NCBI GenBank assembly: GCA_949358305.1 | Contig: OX442317.1 | Span: 2,666,001-2,730,000 of the forward strand | Direction of reading: 5' to 3' | Length of the DNA stretch: 64,000 nucleotides | Source: Strigamia acuminata | Lineage: Eukaryota; Arthropoda; Chilopoda; Geophilomorpha; Linotaeniidae | Part shown: in pieces, positions 1 through 15,474 of the stretch | How positions within the stretch are numbered: the stretch's first letter is position 1 | Layout: each line of letters opens with the position of its first letter | Notes under the pieces: model-generated | Seen by the model: the letters and a program-made list of their open reading frames with translations, nothing else | What the model was told of the DNA's origin: nothing | Database searches by the model: none | Made by a program: the position numbers and the translations under genes

Positions 1-549
1 GAAAGCAGAAGTTTGTTTATACAAAAAAGTAAAAGTGTTTAAAATTTTTATTTTATAAATTGTTTGGGTAAAGTGTATAGACTCTCGTCCGTCCTAGGTA
101 TCGTCGGCCCCTTTAGGTTTAGTGTTCGCCCTCCTTGTGTCGTCCCTGTTCGTCTTGTGATTTCGAGTAGAATGATTTAAAATTTACCATTGTGACTTTA
201 CAAAAATCTTAGTTTAAATTTATTTTCGAAAGCCATGGTGATTTATTAATTCTCTGTCTCTAATAATCTAATTGATTTTTGATATTTAATTTGGTATTGT
301 TTAACTTTTGTTTATTATTTTGACAAAGTTGTTAAGTTTTTGCACCACGTGCATTATTTTTGACAAAGTTGTTAAGTCTTTGCGCAGACGCGCATCATTC
401 TTTTTTGTTGTTTAATTTATTTAATTTATTTTTTGAGAATTTGTATAGTTTTTGCGCATAGCGCATTATTATTGTATGACTTTCCTTGTCTCTTATCCTT
501 TTATTCTCTTCGATAAATCTCGAATAATAAAAGCCTAAGGGGGGAGGGA
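1..549 (+). mobile_element. 3' internal end of an LTR retrotransposon, with polypurine tract
   Basis: No coding sequence is recognisable here. The stretch ends in a purine run at 537-549 (AAGGGGGGAGGGA) directly before a TGTCACG start of a repeat found again at 55600. That is the arrangement of a polypurine tract before a 3' LTR, so I read these bases as the internal 3' end of an element whose coding part lies left of the window. A short motif, GACAAAGTTGTTAAG, occurs twice at about 321-377. The assignment is inference from the tract and the second LTR copy. Confidence 0.5.
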
Positions 550-1221
550 TGTCACGGGCAGGTTACCCACCCTTCTTTTTTATTCATTTCTAACTTAGAC
601 TGACCCAATCTTAAGTTTTCTTATTTTTTCCCAATCTTTCTTTTCATCTAACATTGATGAATCATCTCTAAATATATGCGCAGCCTCATTGCGCGCATCT
701 TATTATTTCCAACAATTAACCTTATTTTATACCTTCCACCCCCTCACCCACTCCAATCGACCTGGTCACATGACTCATGTTTACCTGGTCGCTACTTTTA
801 TCCATAATCCACACTTCTCATACCTCTTTCAACGAGTTAACACCTCTTAGATTGAATTGAGTTTGTCAATCTTTATTTTGCGCTTTAACACGCGCCCCTT
901 CTAATTTAACACTTAATAGCGCCTCTTTTTGCCCACCTTTTATCCCTTCGCATGCCTGTGACATCCTATGCCCACCCGCATACGAATATCACTGCGCATA
1001 CTCATTCTTTTTAAACGTAAAGACCCACAACGTGAGATTGAGCCCGTCGAATATAAATAATGTGTGTTACAGCGAGTTAGGTTTATTCACCGTCCGATAT
1101 CCGCATATGACGATGGCACAAACAGAGTAAATCTACGAACTTTGCCCGCTGATTTGCGCTAACATCACCTTGCGCGTAAATTCAGATCAAATCAATTAAA
1201 CATCTAAGTTGATTCGTAACA
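550..1221 (+). mobile_element. 3' LTR (copy 1 of a repeat family seen again at 55600-56279)
   Basis: It begins TGTCACGGGC and ends CGTAACA, close to the short inverted ends expected of an LTR (the second copy ends CGTGACA). Landmarks shared in the same order with 55600-56279 include CTTAGACTGACCCA, ATATATGCGCA, CAGCGAGT and GAATCTACGAACTTTGCCC. The two copies are 672 and 680 bp. A polypurine tract abuts the left end, so orientation is plus. The superfamily cannot be told without the internal region. Confidence 0.65.
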
Positions 1222-1224
1222 TAT

Positions 1225-1598
1225 GCTTTATTAAAACCCAATTTCAAACTTTTTAATGTCGCACAAAATAATATATAATATAATATTGCTCGCAATCCCA
1301 AACGATGGCTTGACTGCGCGGCAGCCAAATCCTCCTCCTTTAATTTCCACACGACGACCGCAAATGATGAAAGAATGTGTGTTGGGCAATTCGTAAAATG
1401 TAATTAAAACAAATATTCCAATAAATAGGCTTTATTAAAACTCAATTTCAAACTTTTTAATATCGCACAGAATAATATAACTTATAATACAATATTTCTC
1501 GCAATCTCAAACGATGGCTTCACTGCACGGCAGCCAAATCCTCCTCCTCTAATTTGCACACGACGGCCCCGCAAATGATGAAAGAATGTGTGTTGCGC
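1225..1598. repeat. Tandem duplication, two copies of about 205 bp
   Basis: The block starting GCTTTATTAAAAC at 1225 recurs at 1429. The shared end GAATGTGTGTTG lies at 1373 and again at 1584. The copies differ by scattered substitutions and small indels. It directly follows the LTR. No gene is seen in it. Confidence 0.8.
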
Positions 1599-3961
1599 TT
1601 TTTATATCGGCCCACAAATGTGCCGAATTCAAATTTGCACTTAAACCTAATAATGCCAGTTTTCAAAATCCAAATTTCCCAATAAAAACAGCACAAACAA
1701 ACAAAGTGCCACTCTCAATTTGCCACAAATTTTTGTCAAACATTTTAAATTCAACCTCAACTTACCATTCAAAACAAATCCACCTCAAAGTTTTAACCAT
1801 ACTAAAAATTAAGAAAAGAAAATAAAACACATTATCAATATTAAAACACCAAATTACGCATATAAATCCGTCCAGTGGTTTCGTCGACCCAAGATGTCCT
1901 CCCTGCTCCCTTCCAATGAGTGTCGACTAATGACCGGGGTCCAATCCAAAACTTCCCTCGCCCGCTGGGAAAACAAACGCGCAAACAAATCTGGCAACTC
2001 CCCGAAATGTGAACGAACCAAGGGAATGCACCCACGGCCCCGTCATGCCCGCCACCGTCAACATGCCCGTCCAAAGCAGGGCCCTCAACTCGAAGCACAC
2101 CCCGAAAAGCCACCCTGACTAAGCTTGACTCCCCGTAAACATGAACGAACCAAGGGAATGCACCCACCGGGACTAGGCCATGTCCGCGGCAGGGCCCTCA
2201 ACTGGAAGCATGTCCCTAAAGGAGCCTTCCCCTTCGCGACGACCCCCCAGCTCACGGACAAATGCAAGAAACAACACAGGTAAATCGCTTTCGCCCTGAT
2301 TGCAAAAGGACACAGCGGGGGCCCCATGGTGAGGGTTGTTCCTCCTGGGCTGAACCAGTTGTCAATGAGTTTGAAAGAATTAGCCTGGTTTTTCCTGCAC
2401 TTGCCGAAATCTAATTCTAATGCCTAGCCTTAAATTTAATCAGGACAATTTCTTTTTAATTCCCCAGTCACCAGTCGACTATTGGAGAAGAATGTACGTG
2501 CGCGTGGATTTGAATTGCATGCTGTTCGGAACAGACAAGGAAATAAAATTAGCAAACATTTTCATTTGGATGTAAACGATAAAAATGTTTGACAAAACTT
2601 GTGGCAACGATTATCAAGAAATAAAACTTTTAAAAAAAATAATAATTTATGTGTTTATCGTGTTTTTGTTTGTGCAACGACGCTTGGAATCCAATGTGGC
2701 TGTGCTGGTGAAACACCTTGCAGCGTGCTTTCTCTAAGAAAATAGTAATGGCAGTATTTTTACATTTATTCTGTTGTAAATTCTTAATTTTGGAAATTGT
2801 ACTCACCCAAATACATTGTGACGTTGAGCAAACTTCAGTTTCCATCGTGGATGGACAAAGATTGAGTTTTAAAATATCCACCAATGCCGTAGCTGACGAC
2901 CATGACGCCGCGCCAGTCTTCTTCCCACAATCCAATCTGATCCTCACGAAATTCCATCTGTTGGAAGAAGCCTGGACTATTCGAATAAATATTAAAGCGT
3001 CATTTAGATTTATTTGGTGGTCTGCGCTGCAGTGAAGCGAAGGCGGAGTTTGTTTTCAAGTGTTTATTTGTAAATATAAACAAATACTCGAGTTATTTAT
3101 TTTGTCTAATCATTATATTCCAAAATATACATCCAAAGCTGGAAATTATGTCAAGTTTTTGTTGATAATTTTAATATTTCACTAAATAATCAGACAAGAA
3201 TTTTGTTTCTTGCTTTAATTGGCGATTAAAAGCTCAATTTAAAAATCAGACTTGCAAACAAAACTAAATCATTTCTACGCAGCTATGGTTTTATTAAAAA
3301 TTAAAAATACCGTGATTCATTAAATCATATCCTAAAATATTGTAAAATTTGAAAAAAGTACTTACTAATATGCATTTTGAACACTAGGAAACTTCATTAC
3401 CGAGCTGGATGAGATGGATGGCTTAGAATTAAATTGCTACCAATGGCGACGAGATTTGTTTTCAGCCTGCTTGTAAAAAAAATAATAAAAATCACAGAAT
3501 TCATTAAATTATTCAGTCGTAAATAATCAATTTTTGAACATTTATAATCTAAAGTACAGATTAAAATAAGCAAACTGAATTTCCCACTTCACAATGATTG
3601 GATGTCTGCAGATGAATTTCTAAAAATACTAACCAATGGTTTCTACTACTGTCGGCCGTCACACGTGGTTACATCATATCGCACCGTTCTTCTTCCCACA
3701 ATGCAATCTGATTCTTAATCTCTGCGCATGTGCGTGGTTTTTTCCATAAAAATAAAATAAAAAATTTAAAAATTGACCTCGCTTACGTAATTCAGAAACG
3801 ACGCGATAATTTCAGCCGTTTTGACGCCATTTTCTGGTTTATCCAGTTCGGCACGTCAGGTTTTCAAAATACCCGGTCATTCACCCTTTAACTACCAAAA
3901 CTATGAGTAAAAAAGTCTGAAAAAATCTTATTATTAATTTCTAAGCCAATTACCCACAACG
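1599..3961. other. No recognisable gene; weak repeats
   Basis: The part from 1860 to 2340 is GC-richer than its surroundings. It carries GAACGAACCAAGGGAATGCA twice, at about 2010 and 2142. A related segment, TCTTCTTCCCACAAT, lies near 2918 and near 3690. Open frames on both strands at 2630-3035 match no family I know. A donor-like GTGAGT on the minus strand near 2800 could mark an exon, but no partner was found. Confidence 0.5.
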
Positions 3962-4034
3962 GCCGAAATAGCTCAGTTGGGAGAGCGTTAGACTGAAGAT
4001 CTAAAGGTCCCTGGTTCAATCCCGGGTTTCGGCA
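3962..4034 (+). tRNA. tRNA-Phe (anticodon GAA)
   Basis: A 73-nt cloverleaf without intron. The acceptor stem GCCGAAA pairs with TTTCGGC and is followed by discriminator A. The D-arm region reads TAGCTCAGTTGGGAGAGC (A box) and the T arm GGTTCAATCC (B box). The anticodon stem TTAGA/TCTAA encloses the loop CTGAAGA, which places GAA at 3995-3997. CCA is not encoded, as in eukaryotes. It lies about 140 bp from the 3' end of the acyl-CoA oxidase gene. Confidence 0.97.
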
Positions 4035-4177
4035 ACTAATTTCATTTTTATTTTTATTATCATTTTTTGTTTAATAAAGATCCCAATAATAAATTAAAAC
4101 AGAAAAATTTATTTTCACACGTAATCATTAATTTTATTCATTTATTTATTCATTCAGGTACATATTCCACTCCAAAT

Positions 4178-7100
4178 TTAAAGGTTCGACTTATTCTAAG
4201 TGCAAAAAATGTACATCGCCATTATTCGAGCTAAAATTCAGAAATTATTGAATACCTACTGGTTGATTGCTTGGTAATTTCGTCCAGTAATCGAAAAGAC
4301 GTTCGTACGCGCGGCCGTCGTACGAACCGATTACACTCTGCAACACGGCATCGCTGAAATCAAACGCATCCACTAACGATACAATATCGACTCGTAAATC
4401 CTTTAAATAAACTGGAATTTGTGCCCGTTTAAGTCGCAAATTGTCAACCGACAGCTTGCCGTACTAAGAATCATTTATTTTATTTATTTACACTAACAAG
4501 GATGTGTTTAGCTTTTGTATATATATACCTCCATAAAGTCCCCGGAGTTTTCTACTATCCAATACAGAGCAAGAAATTGAAATAATTTCTCTAACACGGC
4601 ACGCAGTGAAGCCGACATGTGGGTATTAATTAAAAAGAGGTGCAGTGATTCCAGAACAAATACTTGACAATGATACTTGAAAAATAAACATAAAAATAAA
4701 AATAAAAATAAAAATATCATTGAAAATATGAAATGTAGAATCAAGTATTTTTCCGTGTAAAAATGGACATTTTTACACTTAAGTAAGCCTAAAGTACATA
4801 AAAGTGCACTTTTGCACCCAAAAATACACTTTTGCACTAAAATAGTAATGCATTTAAAATTTAAAATTTTTGCTCGTAAAAAGCATTAGGTGCGTTCAAT
4901 TCTAAATGGTTTTCCCCGTTTTCCAACACCGGATATAGACGCATTTGACGTCACATTTCGAAAATCGGTTTTTTCGAAAACCTATTTTATGAAAACCAGA
5001 AATTCGTGGTTTTCGTGGTTTTTCAAATCGTTTTTCCCGGGCCGCCATTTTGTAATCGAATTGATCGGCGGTGGAAGCACACACAAAAATGTAGGTTTAT
5101 TTAATTTATTTGTATAATTATTATGCCTTTAAGAACGATCGAATGCGGCCAATTTTCGGCCGCATTTGCGCGTCGAATGCGGCCAATGTGCAGACTGAGC
5201 ATGCTCCGTGGCTGTTGAAAGCTGTTGACAGCTGTTGGTAAAAATGCTGCTCAATGTTGAAAACCGTTTTCATCGTTTTCGGAAAACGATGAAAAACGAT
5301 TTTTGAAAGCTATTTTAGAATTAAATGCACCTATTATTTTCGAGCACATAGTTTATTCTTCCGCATGAAAGACCTCCCGTCCCGTCCCACACCCCCATCT
5401 GTGTAAATATAAAAACGATTAATTACACGAGCGCATTTGAGTAAATCCACCGTGTTTTCCTGCCACGCAAGCTCTTCGCTTAACCCACCACCAATTGCGG
5501 CACTCAGCTTGTTAAAAACGTCATCAACGAGACTGAAAAAACAGAATAAAATGGCAATAATCACAATTTACAATCAACAAATGAATAAAAACAAACTCGG
5601 CACTCGTCGCTTGGAACAATCGAAGAAGCTCGATCGTGCAACTGGTTCCACCGTAATCACGTGCGCCCCTCAAATACGCGACGCTCTGCCCAATCGGCTT
5701 GCCTGCACGTATTAGTCTTTTGGACTTGATCAAAAATCTACACATTCAACAAATTCAATTTATTAATTTTTAAAACTAATTACCGTAAGAATAAATTACC
5801 TGGATGTTTGCAATTTGAGAATCGTGTTGTCGCCTTCGTACGTGCACGAGATGTTCAAAACGGAACAGAGCGCTGGCAAACGAGTGGCCAGTAGGAAGCC
5901 GAGGCCACCACACGCTCGTCGGCATACTTCGCTTCCTTCCGCGCACGCGCTCGTGCTTAGAGCTTTCATTCCGGCCGCTAACGCGTGGTACTAAATGTTG
6001 AATTTAAATTTGATGATTTTAGTCAGATTCAATTGTGTTTAATGTTTATGTTAAGCACCTCGTTCAGCTTTAGCGCGTCGTTTCCAAGTTGCGAGTACAT
6101 AGTGCAAAGACGTTTGTAAACCAAGTTGAAGGCGTACGATAGTGCAACTTGTGGAAATAACTTGTACTGCTGAGTCTTGTAATCGAGAATCTTGACGTCT
6201 TCACCTCTACGAAAAATGCTACTTAGTATTTGTACTTTTGTTGAGAAAAATGAACATTTGAGCATGAAAAACACAAGTTTTAAGCGCAAAAATGCCACTG
6301 CACGGTCCCTCAAAATTTGAAATTGTTTTCACCTATTTTCAATTTTGCCCTGACGTCTGACTGCATTGTAACGCACAGATATAGTGGAAGCTTGCGCCAA
6401 AGTGTATGAAGACTGCGATACGATGATAGTTCGCAAATACACCATTGTTCCGTACGAAGCTCGATCCAATTCTGGTTTTACATACGTACCATCTTTCAAA
6501 ACCTAGCAGTAAAAACAAAAAACACCAAATAACTAATTATAATTAATAGTAAATATCGCATATACTTGAGCAAATCTCATCAACATGTTCTCCCTCGGCG
6601 TACGAACGTTATTCATGCGCAAATAGCCGTTGTCGTAGCCATGTAACCCCATTTTTGGTCCCATTTCACCGACAGTAATTCCTGAAATAAAATTTCAAAT
6701 TTAAAAAATAACAAAATCAAAAATTAAGTCCGAATTTCACCAGGTAACGCCGAATGGTCATTGAGATCTCTGAGTTGAACGATGAACATGTGAATCCCAT
6801 AGCACTTGCCATTAGTGTGCAATTGCGCCATCACAGCTGCATGAGTTGCGGATCTGCCCACTAAAAAACAACGCAAATGCGAATTCTGACGTCACAATTC
6901 GCAGAAAACTGCCTCACTTACGTCCACCGGCCCATATTTTTGCTGATGTTATGGTCGGAGAATTCATTACAAACTCGTCGGTGTTTTTATCATAAATTGC
7001 GGTCGTTTCTAGGTTTTTGATTACAGAGCCTGAACAACAAATTAATAAAAAAAAACTATTGCATTTTCAATATTTTAATAATTTATGCTACCATGGCCCA

Positions 7101-7654
7101 ATTCGGTTTGCGTGAGCGTGCCGATGATTTTCTGGCTTTTGACAAGCGGCAACCAATGACGTAATTGTTGTTCGGTCGAGTGCGCCGAAATGATGGCAGT
7201 GAAAACCACGCAGTGCATCGTTGTTGGCAATCCCGACGGAGAGTAAACGGAGTTAATAAACGATCCCACATGCCTAACAAAAATTGAAGTTTACAATTTA
7301 CAATTTTTGAAAATATAAAAATATACTCCGAGTTTTCGATGCCATTTTCCCTAATTATATCGCGCACAACCCTCGATGTTTCCATAGACTTTTTATAATA
7401 ATCGTCCGAGCTCAACCCGAGCAGCGAAAACGGGTCGGGAATGTTTGCATTTTGAGAAAATAATTTTTCTAATAAAAAAAAAAAAAAATAAAAACCAATA
7501 AAAGTCAATAAAAATCAATATTTCTAAAACATATACCAATTCTGTGTCTTTCCTTCGTGTTTTCATCGCTTCCGTCGAGGAGCGCCGTTAATTCCTTTGG
7601 ATTAAATGTCGCTTTCTGTCTCTCGCTCGCCAAATCTGGGTTGATCTTACCCAT
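4178..7654 (-). CDS. ACOX1: Peroxisomal acyl-coenzyme A oxidase 1
   Basis: Flavoenzyme of peroxisomal beta-oxidation; it desaturates acyl-CoA to 2-trans-enoyl-CoA and makes H2O2. Exons (minus): 7654-7537, 7468-7327, 7273-7092, 7029-6922, 6860-6741, 6681-6566, 6502-6333, 6206-6059, 5990-5800, 5737-5597, 5532-5427, 4675-4529, 4463-4260, 4195-4178. This gives 636 residues (human about 660). It starts [13 protein letters not shown] and carries [15 protein letters not shown] and [10 protein letters not shown]. The family's catalytic glutamate is E420 in TYEGDNT. The last exon is 18 nt and ends in Ser-Asn-Leu, a type 1 peroxisomal signal variant. If the last intron is kept, the protein stops after GIQ with no such signal. 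AATAAA lies at 4141-4150. The last junction is the least certain. Confidence 0.93.
4889..5331. mobile_element. TA-flanked inverted-repeat element (MITE) in ACOX1 intron 11
   Basis: The ends GGTGCGTTCAATTCTAAA and (reverse complement) GGTGCATTTAATTCTAAAA face each other and are flanked by TA on both sides. The inside holds GCGGCCAATTTTCGGCCGC-type palindromes like those in the element at 51771-52334. No coding capacity. TA targets suggest Tc1/mariner-type mobilisation. Confidence 0.75.
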
Positions 7655-8025
7655 TTTGAATTACTCGCTGCGAATTAAAACTAAGAAGATATATTAATTA
7701 ATACACCCAAATTACTGTTCCTATCTCTATCGGTGCGTAACTTGGTCGATGGCTAGAGTTCCAAAACGAAAATATTTCTAATATTTAATGTTTTTATGTT
7801 TATTTTGACCATATGGTAACACAATACTCGAGATGTAGAGATATATTCGATAAAAAGAAAGATGCTGATAAGCATAAGTTGCACGAGAGCAACCCAGCCA
7901 CAATCCACCCAGACGGGCAGTAATAAATAATTATTGATCGAATTTATATCAGATATCCATCAGAATTGATTTCAGATAACCATCACAACAGAAGAAAAAA
8001 TTTCCTGAATTTTATAACTTCCTAT
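7655..8025. other. Spacer upstream of ACOX1
   Basis: Left part of the interval between the divergent ACOX1 and STRA8-like genes; it must hold the ACOX1 promoter. I see no clear TATA box, RNA gene or coding sequence. Confidence 0.4.
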
Positions 8026-8173
8026 TAAATAAACAAACTCTTCTTTTGTCATTTTGCATTGTTGTGGTACACAATTACTATAAAATAAATAATTACGCAT
8101 AATTTCGGCGCCTTAAAGTGGGGGGTTCGCATTATACACGGGTCGAAATATCGAAATGTACGCGGTTACTCGG
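8026..8173 (-). mobile_element. Partial copy of the 13496-13910 MITE, inverted
   Basis: It shares TTTTGTCATTTTGCATTGTT, GGCGCCTTAAA followed by a G run, and a CGG-TA end with the reverse complement of the element in the KIAA0930 intron. The other terminus was not found, so the copy is truncated or diverged. Confidence 0.65.
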
Positions 8174-8273
8174 TAATTTTAAAAATAACAATATAAATGT
8201 CGATTACCGGTATATTTTATTTCGATTAAAGATTAAAGAAAAACCAAATACGTTTATTGTTATATGTCGGTAT

Positions 8274-8411
8274 TTGATTGCTGGGCAAGTTCGTCCAGTA
8301 CTCGTAGAGTCGTAATGTGCTCGCCGCCGTCAAAAAGCGTCGTCAATTCGCCGACATTAAAACTCGTTTGGCTTCGTTCGCCATTTCCGGGTTGATAGAA
8401 CATATTTTGCC
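8274..8411 (-). pseudogene. Acyl-CoA oxidase fragment: first exon fused to the C-terminal exon
   Basis: Reading the minus strand, 8411 onward gives GKI..INPEMANEAK, then after a one-base frame change TSFNVGELTTLFDGG. This matches the intact gene's exon 1 ([25 protein letters not shown]). It runs straight into TACTGGACGAACTTGCCCAG, a near-copy of exon 13 encoding YWTKLPSNQ. Everything between exons 1 and 13 is gone. The junction falls at GACGG, present in both parent exons. It lies about 600 bp upstream of ACOX1 in the same orientation, so a tandem duplicate that collapsed by deletion is likely. Confidence 0.7.
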
Positions 8412-8714
8412 ACGTCGTATTAATGAGCTAATTCTGTCGCAAGAAAAACAAATTGTGCAATATATACGAGCGAATAAAAAAAAAAAAACTTATTATCGAG
8501 ATTTATATCAGCGAGTCGGATGTCACATTTCAGAATGGACTTCGGTTCAAAAAAAGCGACGATTTTGTCCGCGCATTTTACAAATCTATACAAATAAATG
8601 AATAAAAATTATTGTTTCGGAAATTACGTACGGGATTGCTGGGCGGGTCGTGCATTGTCTGAATAACGAGCACTTTGCATTGATGAACGTTTGCAATTGG
8701 TTCGTTTGAAAACG

Positions 8715-10430
8715 ATGCCTAGCTCCGATTGGTGGATGGTCGCTGGTGAGTTTGTAAAAGAAGATGACAATGGATGTAGGTAAACTCGATAAACTGAAAC
8801 CGACGGTGTTTCCGTGTTTTGTATCTCCGATTTGATCTATTTCCCCGATATTTTGATTAACATCTGGTTTGATTACCTTTTAAGATGAGAATAATTACTG
8901 TCGGGCCGGCGAAAGGTTTTCAAACAGCCAAGTAAACGCTTGCTACGACACTTTGAACAAAATCGCCATCGAATATCGTCGAGTTGCTAAACATCGCCAA
9001 AGAAACCAGACGAAAACAAAAAAAGTAATATCTTTCTTACACATTTTCCGATGTATTCGCATTCATCTAATTTTTAAAATCAATGCTGTTTTGTGTTGAT
9101 TGCCACGCGCCATCTCGTGGCGAAGCGGGCGAACTAGACAACTAACCCAAACTTCTTTGTTCCAGGCCGAAATCCTCCAAACAACCAAACAGCACATCAA
9201 TTTTCTGGAAAAATCATTGAAGAAACTACTCGAGGACGAAGGTATGTTTTGTTTCTAACTTTAAAGAAGTTAAAATAAATTTTTTTTAACGTTTATCGAA
9301 ATTCAGCACTAACATTTCGAGATTATCGGCGAAAATTTGAGGAAAAAATGGAAAATGAATTCCCAGGATGGTAAAAACTAAAAATTCAATTCAATTCAAT
9401 TCAAAATACCAGATCCTAACAAATTTACCGTTTACAGTGTCCCGAAGAAGAAGAAAAAGAAGATTAAATATTGCTTCAGCGAAGAGGAGTTAACAAAGAT
9501 TGAGGAAGTCTTTGTTCCGCATGAAACGGTCAACTCGCCCAACATTAGCCAAAATTCAAGTAAAAAAAAACCGAAAAACACGTACAAAACATCATTTTTG
9601 CGCATTTATTTCCAGTAACTCTCTACTCGTCACCCGATTTACAAACCCCAACGTCCGAAATCACTTCGATCACATTTAAAATCAATTCGCAACCGTCGGA
9701 AAATTCACCGGAAGTAGCGAGCAAACCAAAATGCAGCCGAAACTTAGAAAGGTTTAAACACAACAATTTTGACTTATAACTTACCTATATAACAGTTTAA
9801 TTCTACTTCTTAGATCGTTTAATCAAGTTGAGGATTTCGACGGGTAAAATGGACATTTACTCTCAATAATTCCATAATTGTACTTGATTAAAAATCGTGT
9901 TTAGATTTCACAAGTTTTACGAGACGATAACCGATTTGTTGGAGCAAGTTATTCCGTTCTCCATTATCACGTCGGAATGTGCGAAGAACTTAATCCTTGC
10001 CGTATAATAAACCTTTTCAAACACCACGAAACATCAATAATTAATTAAATGTTTATGACGCAACAGATTTGGTCTCAACTCCCCGTGGAACATCAAAATA
10101 AGTTCATCGCAATGGCGGCCGAAAATGGTCGTAAAAATGGCTACTCGCAAGACACGAGCCAGAAACAAGTACGAAATTACCGGGAACTGAAAAATATGAA
10201 AAATTATTATTTATTTATTTTTTAAATTTTCAGGATTCTTTACCGTTGTTTCTAGAAATCGACTATTTTCCTGCCAGTGAAGACAATTTGAGCGTGCGTG
10301 TTTTCAAATTCCGATTATGATATATCGGTTTATGGTATTGATATATTTAGATTTGTTGTAGGTTTTGCCGGATTTAACGGATTTGTGCGCCAACGAATTC
10401 AATTTTGATGACCTGAAGCCGATTTTTTAA
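8715..10430 (+). CDS. bHLH-like protein resembling STRA8/MEIOSIN (candidate)
   Basis: Exons: 8715-8745, 8885-9024, 9166-9241, 9307-9370, 9438-9559, 9616-9751, 9814-9843, 9905-10001, 10067-10168, 10234-10293, 10362-10430, giving 308 residues. Residues about 20-85 look like a helix-loop-helix: AGERFSNSQVNACYDTLNKI, a basic loop, then AEILQTTKQHINFLEKSLKK. A lysine run (KKKKKK) follows. A later helical segment, FHKFYETITDLLE...IWSQLPVEHQNKF, resembles the HMG-box-like part of the STRA8/MEIOSIN meiotic regulators. The C terminus is acidic and hydrophobic (PDLTDLCANEFNFDDL), like an activation tail. The start was chosen because GCT-G joins the exon 2 phase. Domain order supports the family, but no single diagnostic motif does; another bHLH protein is possible. 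Confidence 0.5.
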
Positions 10431-10534
10431 TTTTTTTTTTTAAAAAAAAACTTTACTGTTATTTTAATTTCTGACAAAAGTATATGAAATGCTTGACACT
10501 TTTTAATTTTTTTTTAATTTTTTTAATTTTTTTT

Positions 10535-10962
10535 CAATGACAACGGTATATTGAATACTCGATTTTTTGAATTATAATTTTTGTTGATTTTGGATGACAA
10601 AAGTATCAAATACTCGATTTTTTTTAATTATAATTTTTGTTGATTTTGGATGACAACAGTATCAAATACTCGATTTTTTTTAATTATAATTTTTGTTGAT
10701 TTTGGATGACAACAGTATCAAATACTCGATTTTTTTTAATTATAATTTTTGTTCATTTTGGATGACAAAAGTATCAAATACTCGATTTTTTTTAATTATA
10801 ATTTTTGTTCATTTTGGATAACAACAGTATCAAATACTCGAATTTTTTTAATTATAATTTTTGTTGATTTTGAATGACAAAAGTATCAAATACTCGATTT
10901 TTTTGAATTATAATTTTTGTTCATTTTGGATGACAACAGTATCAAATACTCGATTTAATTTG
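10535..10962. repeat. Minisatellite, 56-bp unit, about 8 copies
   Basis: The motif GTATCAAATACTCG recurs at 10603, 10659, 10715, 10771, 10827, 10883 and 10939, exactly 56 bp apart, with a diverged first copy at 10547. Units are T-rich and nearly identical, so the array is young. It starts about 100 bp after the stop codon of the STRA8-like gene and may lie in its 3' UTR. Confidence 0.95.
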
Positions 10963-12070
10963 TTGAATTTATGCTAATTCTTTGTTAATTGTTGATGTTT
11001 TACACACACAAGTTGATTTTTGTTAATCAAACTTAATTTTTATAGCGTTTTCGCCATTTTAATCCACTTTTGTAATTCTTTTTGTAAACGATTTTCTTGA
11101 TTACCCATCAATTTACCATCAAATTATACGTCAGAACTATAAAAAAATAAAAATAAACTGCAACATTTCATTTTTGTTTACTTAAATTTATTTTTTTAAA
11201 TATAAATTCATTAATATTTACACTTGACATCATATCAAATTCAAGAGTTTACATGGAAATCTGTACGAGTATTCATAATCATAGCGATACATTTGGTAAT
11301 CAGTTTACACTTATTTAGTATTTACACAAAATGGAAAACTTTAATCGTCACAACCCTTCCTTCCCGCGCTTATTTATCGGTAATTCCCATTCACTTTTGG
11401 TACGAGTTATAAGGCACGATCCCATGCTGGAAAGCGGATTCGGAGCGGTAGAATTAAACCTGAGTTTCTCAGTTGGCCCCGGATGGAAGTATGGAACCAT
11501 CAAAATACACTCAAACTCAAATTGATGCGTTTAACCGTCAATTCTATTTGGCCAACCAGTTCGTAACATTATTTTACACCCGAAAAAATATCCAAATTTA
11601 TCTTTCTGGATTATTAAACCGATTGAAAACGAGTTTTTAAGTTTTTAGCTCTGAGTTCGGCCATTTTAGTTCTCGATTTCGTCACCCCGCGATTGTGCCT
11701 ACGATAGTTGAAAAAAACTGCCAGTGGAGTGGCATTTTCTCATTAAATCTCAATTTTTTTGGTTTATAAATGACTAGATTTTATGTAATAAAATAAAATT
11801 AATTTCCATTCAAGAGCTGAAATAAGAAACTTGGATTTTACAGATTGTCACGTGATTTGGTTCAGCATCCAAGCGTCATATTTCGCACTGTCGAATGGAC
11901 TTTTGTTATTGCAAAATAGAAATAATAAATTTCAAAAATTGTGACTAGTTTCGTTCCACATTATTTATAATACTCAAAATATATAAATTTCTCCCTCTTA
12001 GAACTCAAAATCCAATCATTAAATGCTAAACTAAAACCCATCTTTATTCACTGACCGGAAATGGACATCA
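10963..12070. other. Spacer; KIAA0930 3' end, no other gene seen
   Basis: TTTATT at 12043-12048 is AATAAA on the minus strand, 23 bases past the KIAA0930 stop, and is its likely poly(A) signal. Short open frames at 11224-11525 show no family features. Confidence 0.5.

Positions 12071-15474
<3,404 letters not shown>

Noticed and set aside
2630-3035. Overlapping 105-codon frames on both strands
   Set aside because: Neither shows a recognisable domain. The segment partly recurs near 3690 as a degenerate repeat, so it is more likely repeat-derived.
8317-8601. Plus-strand open frame over the ACOX pseudogene
   Set aside because: The homology lies on the minus strand; the plus frame has no family features and its first codon is not ATG.
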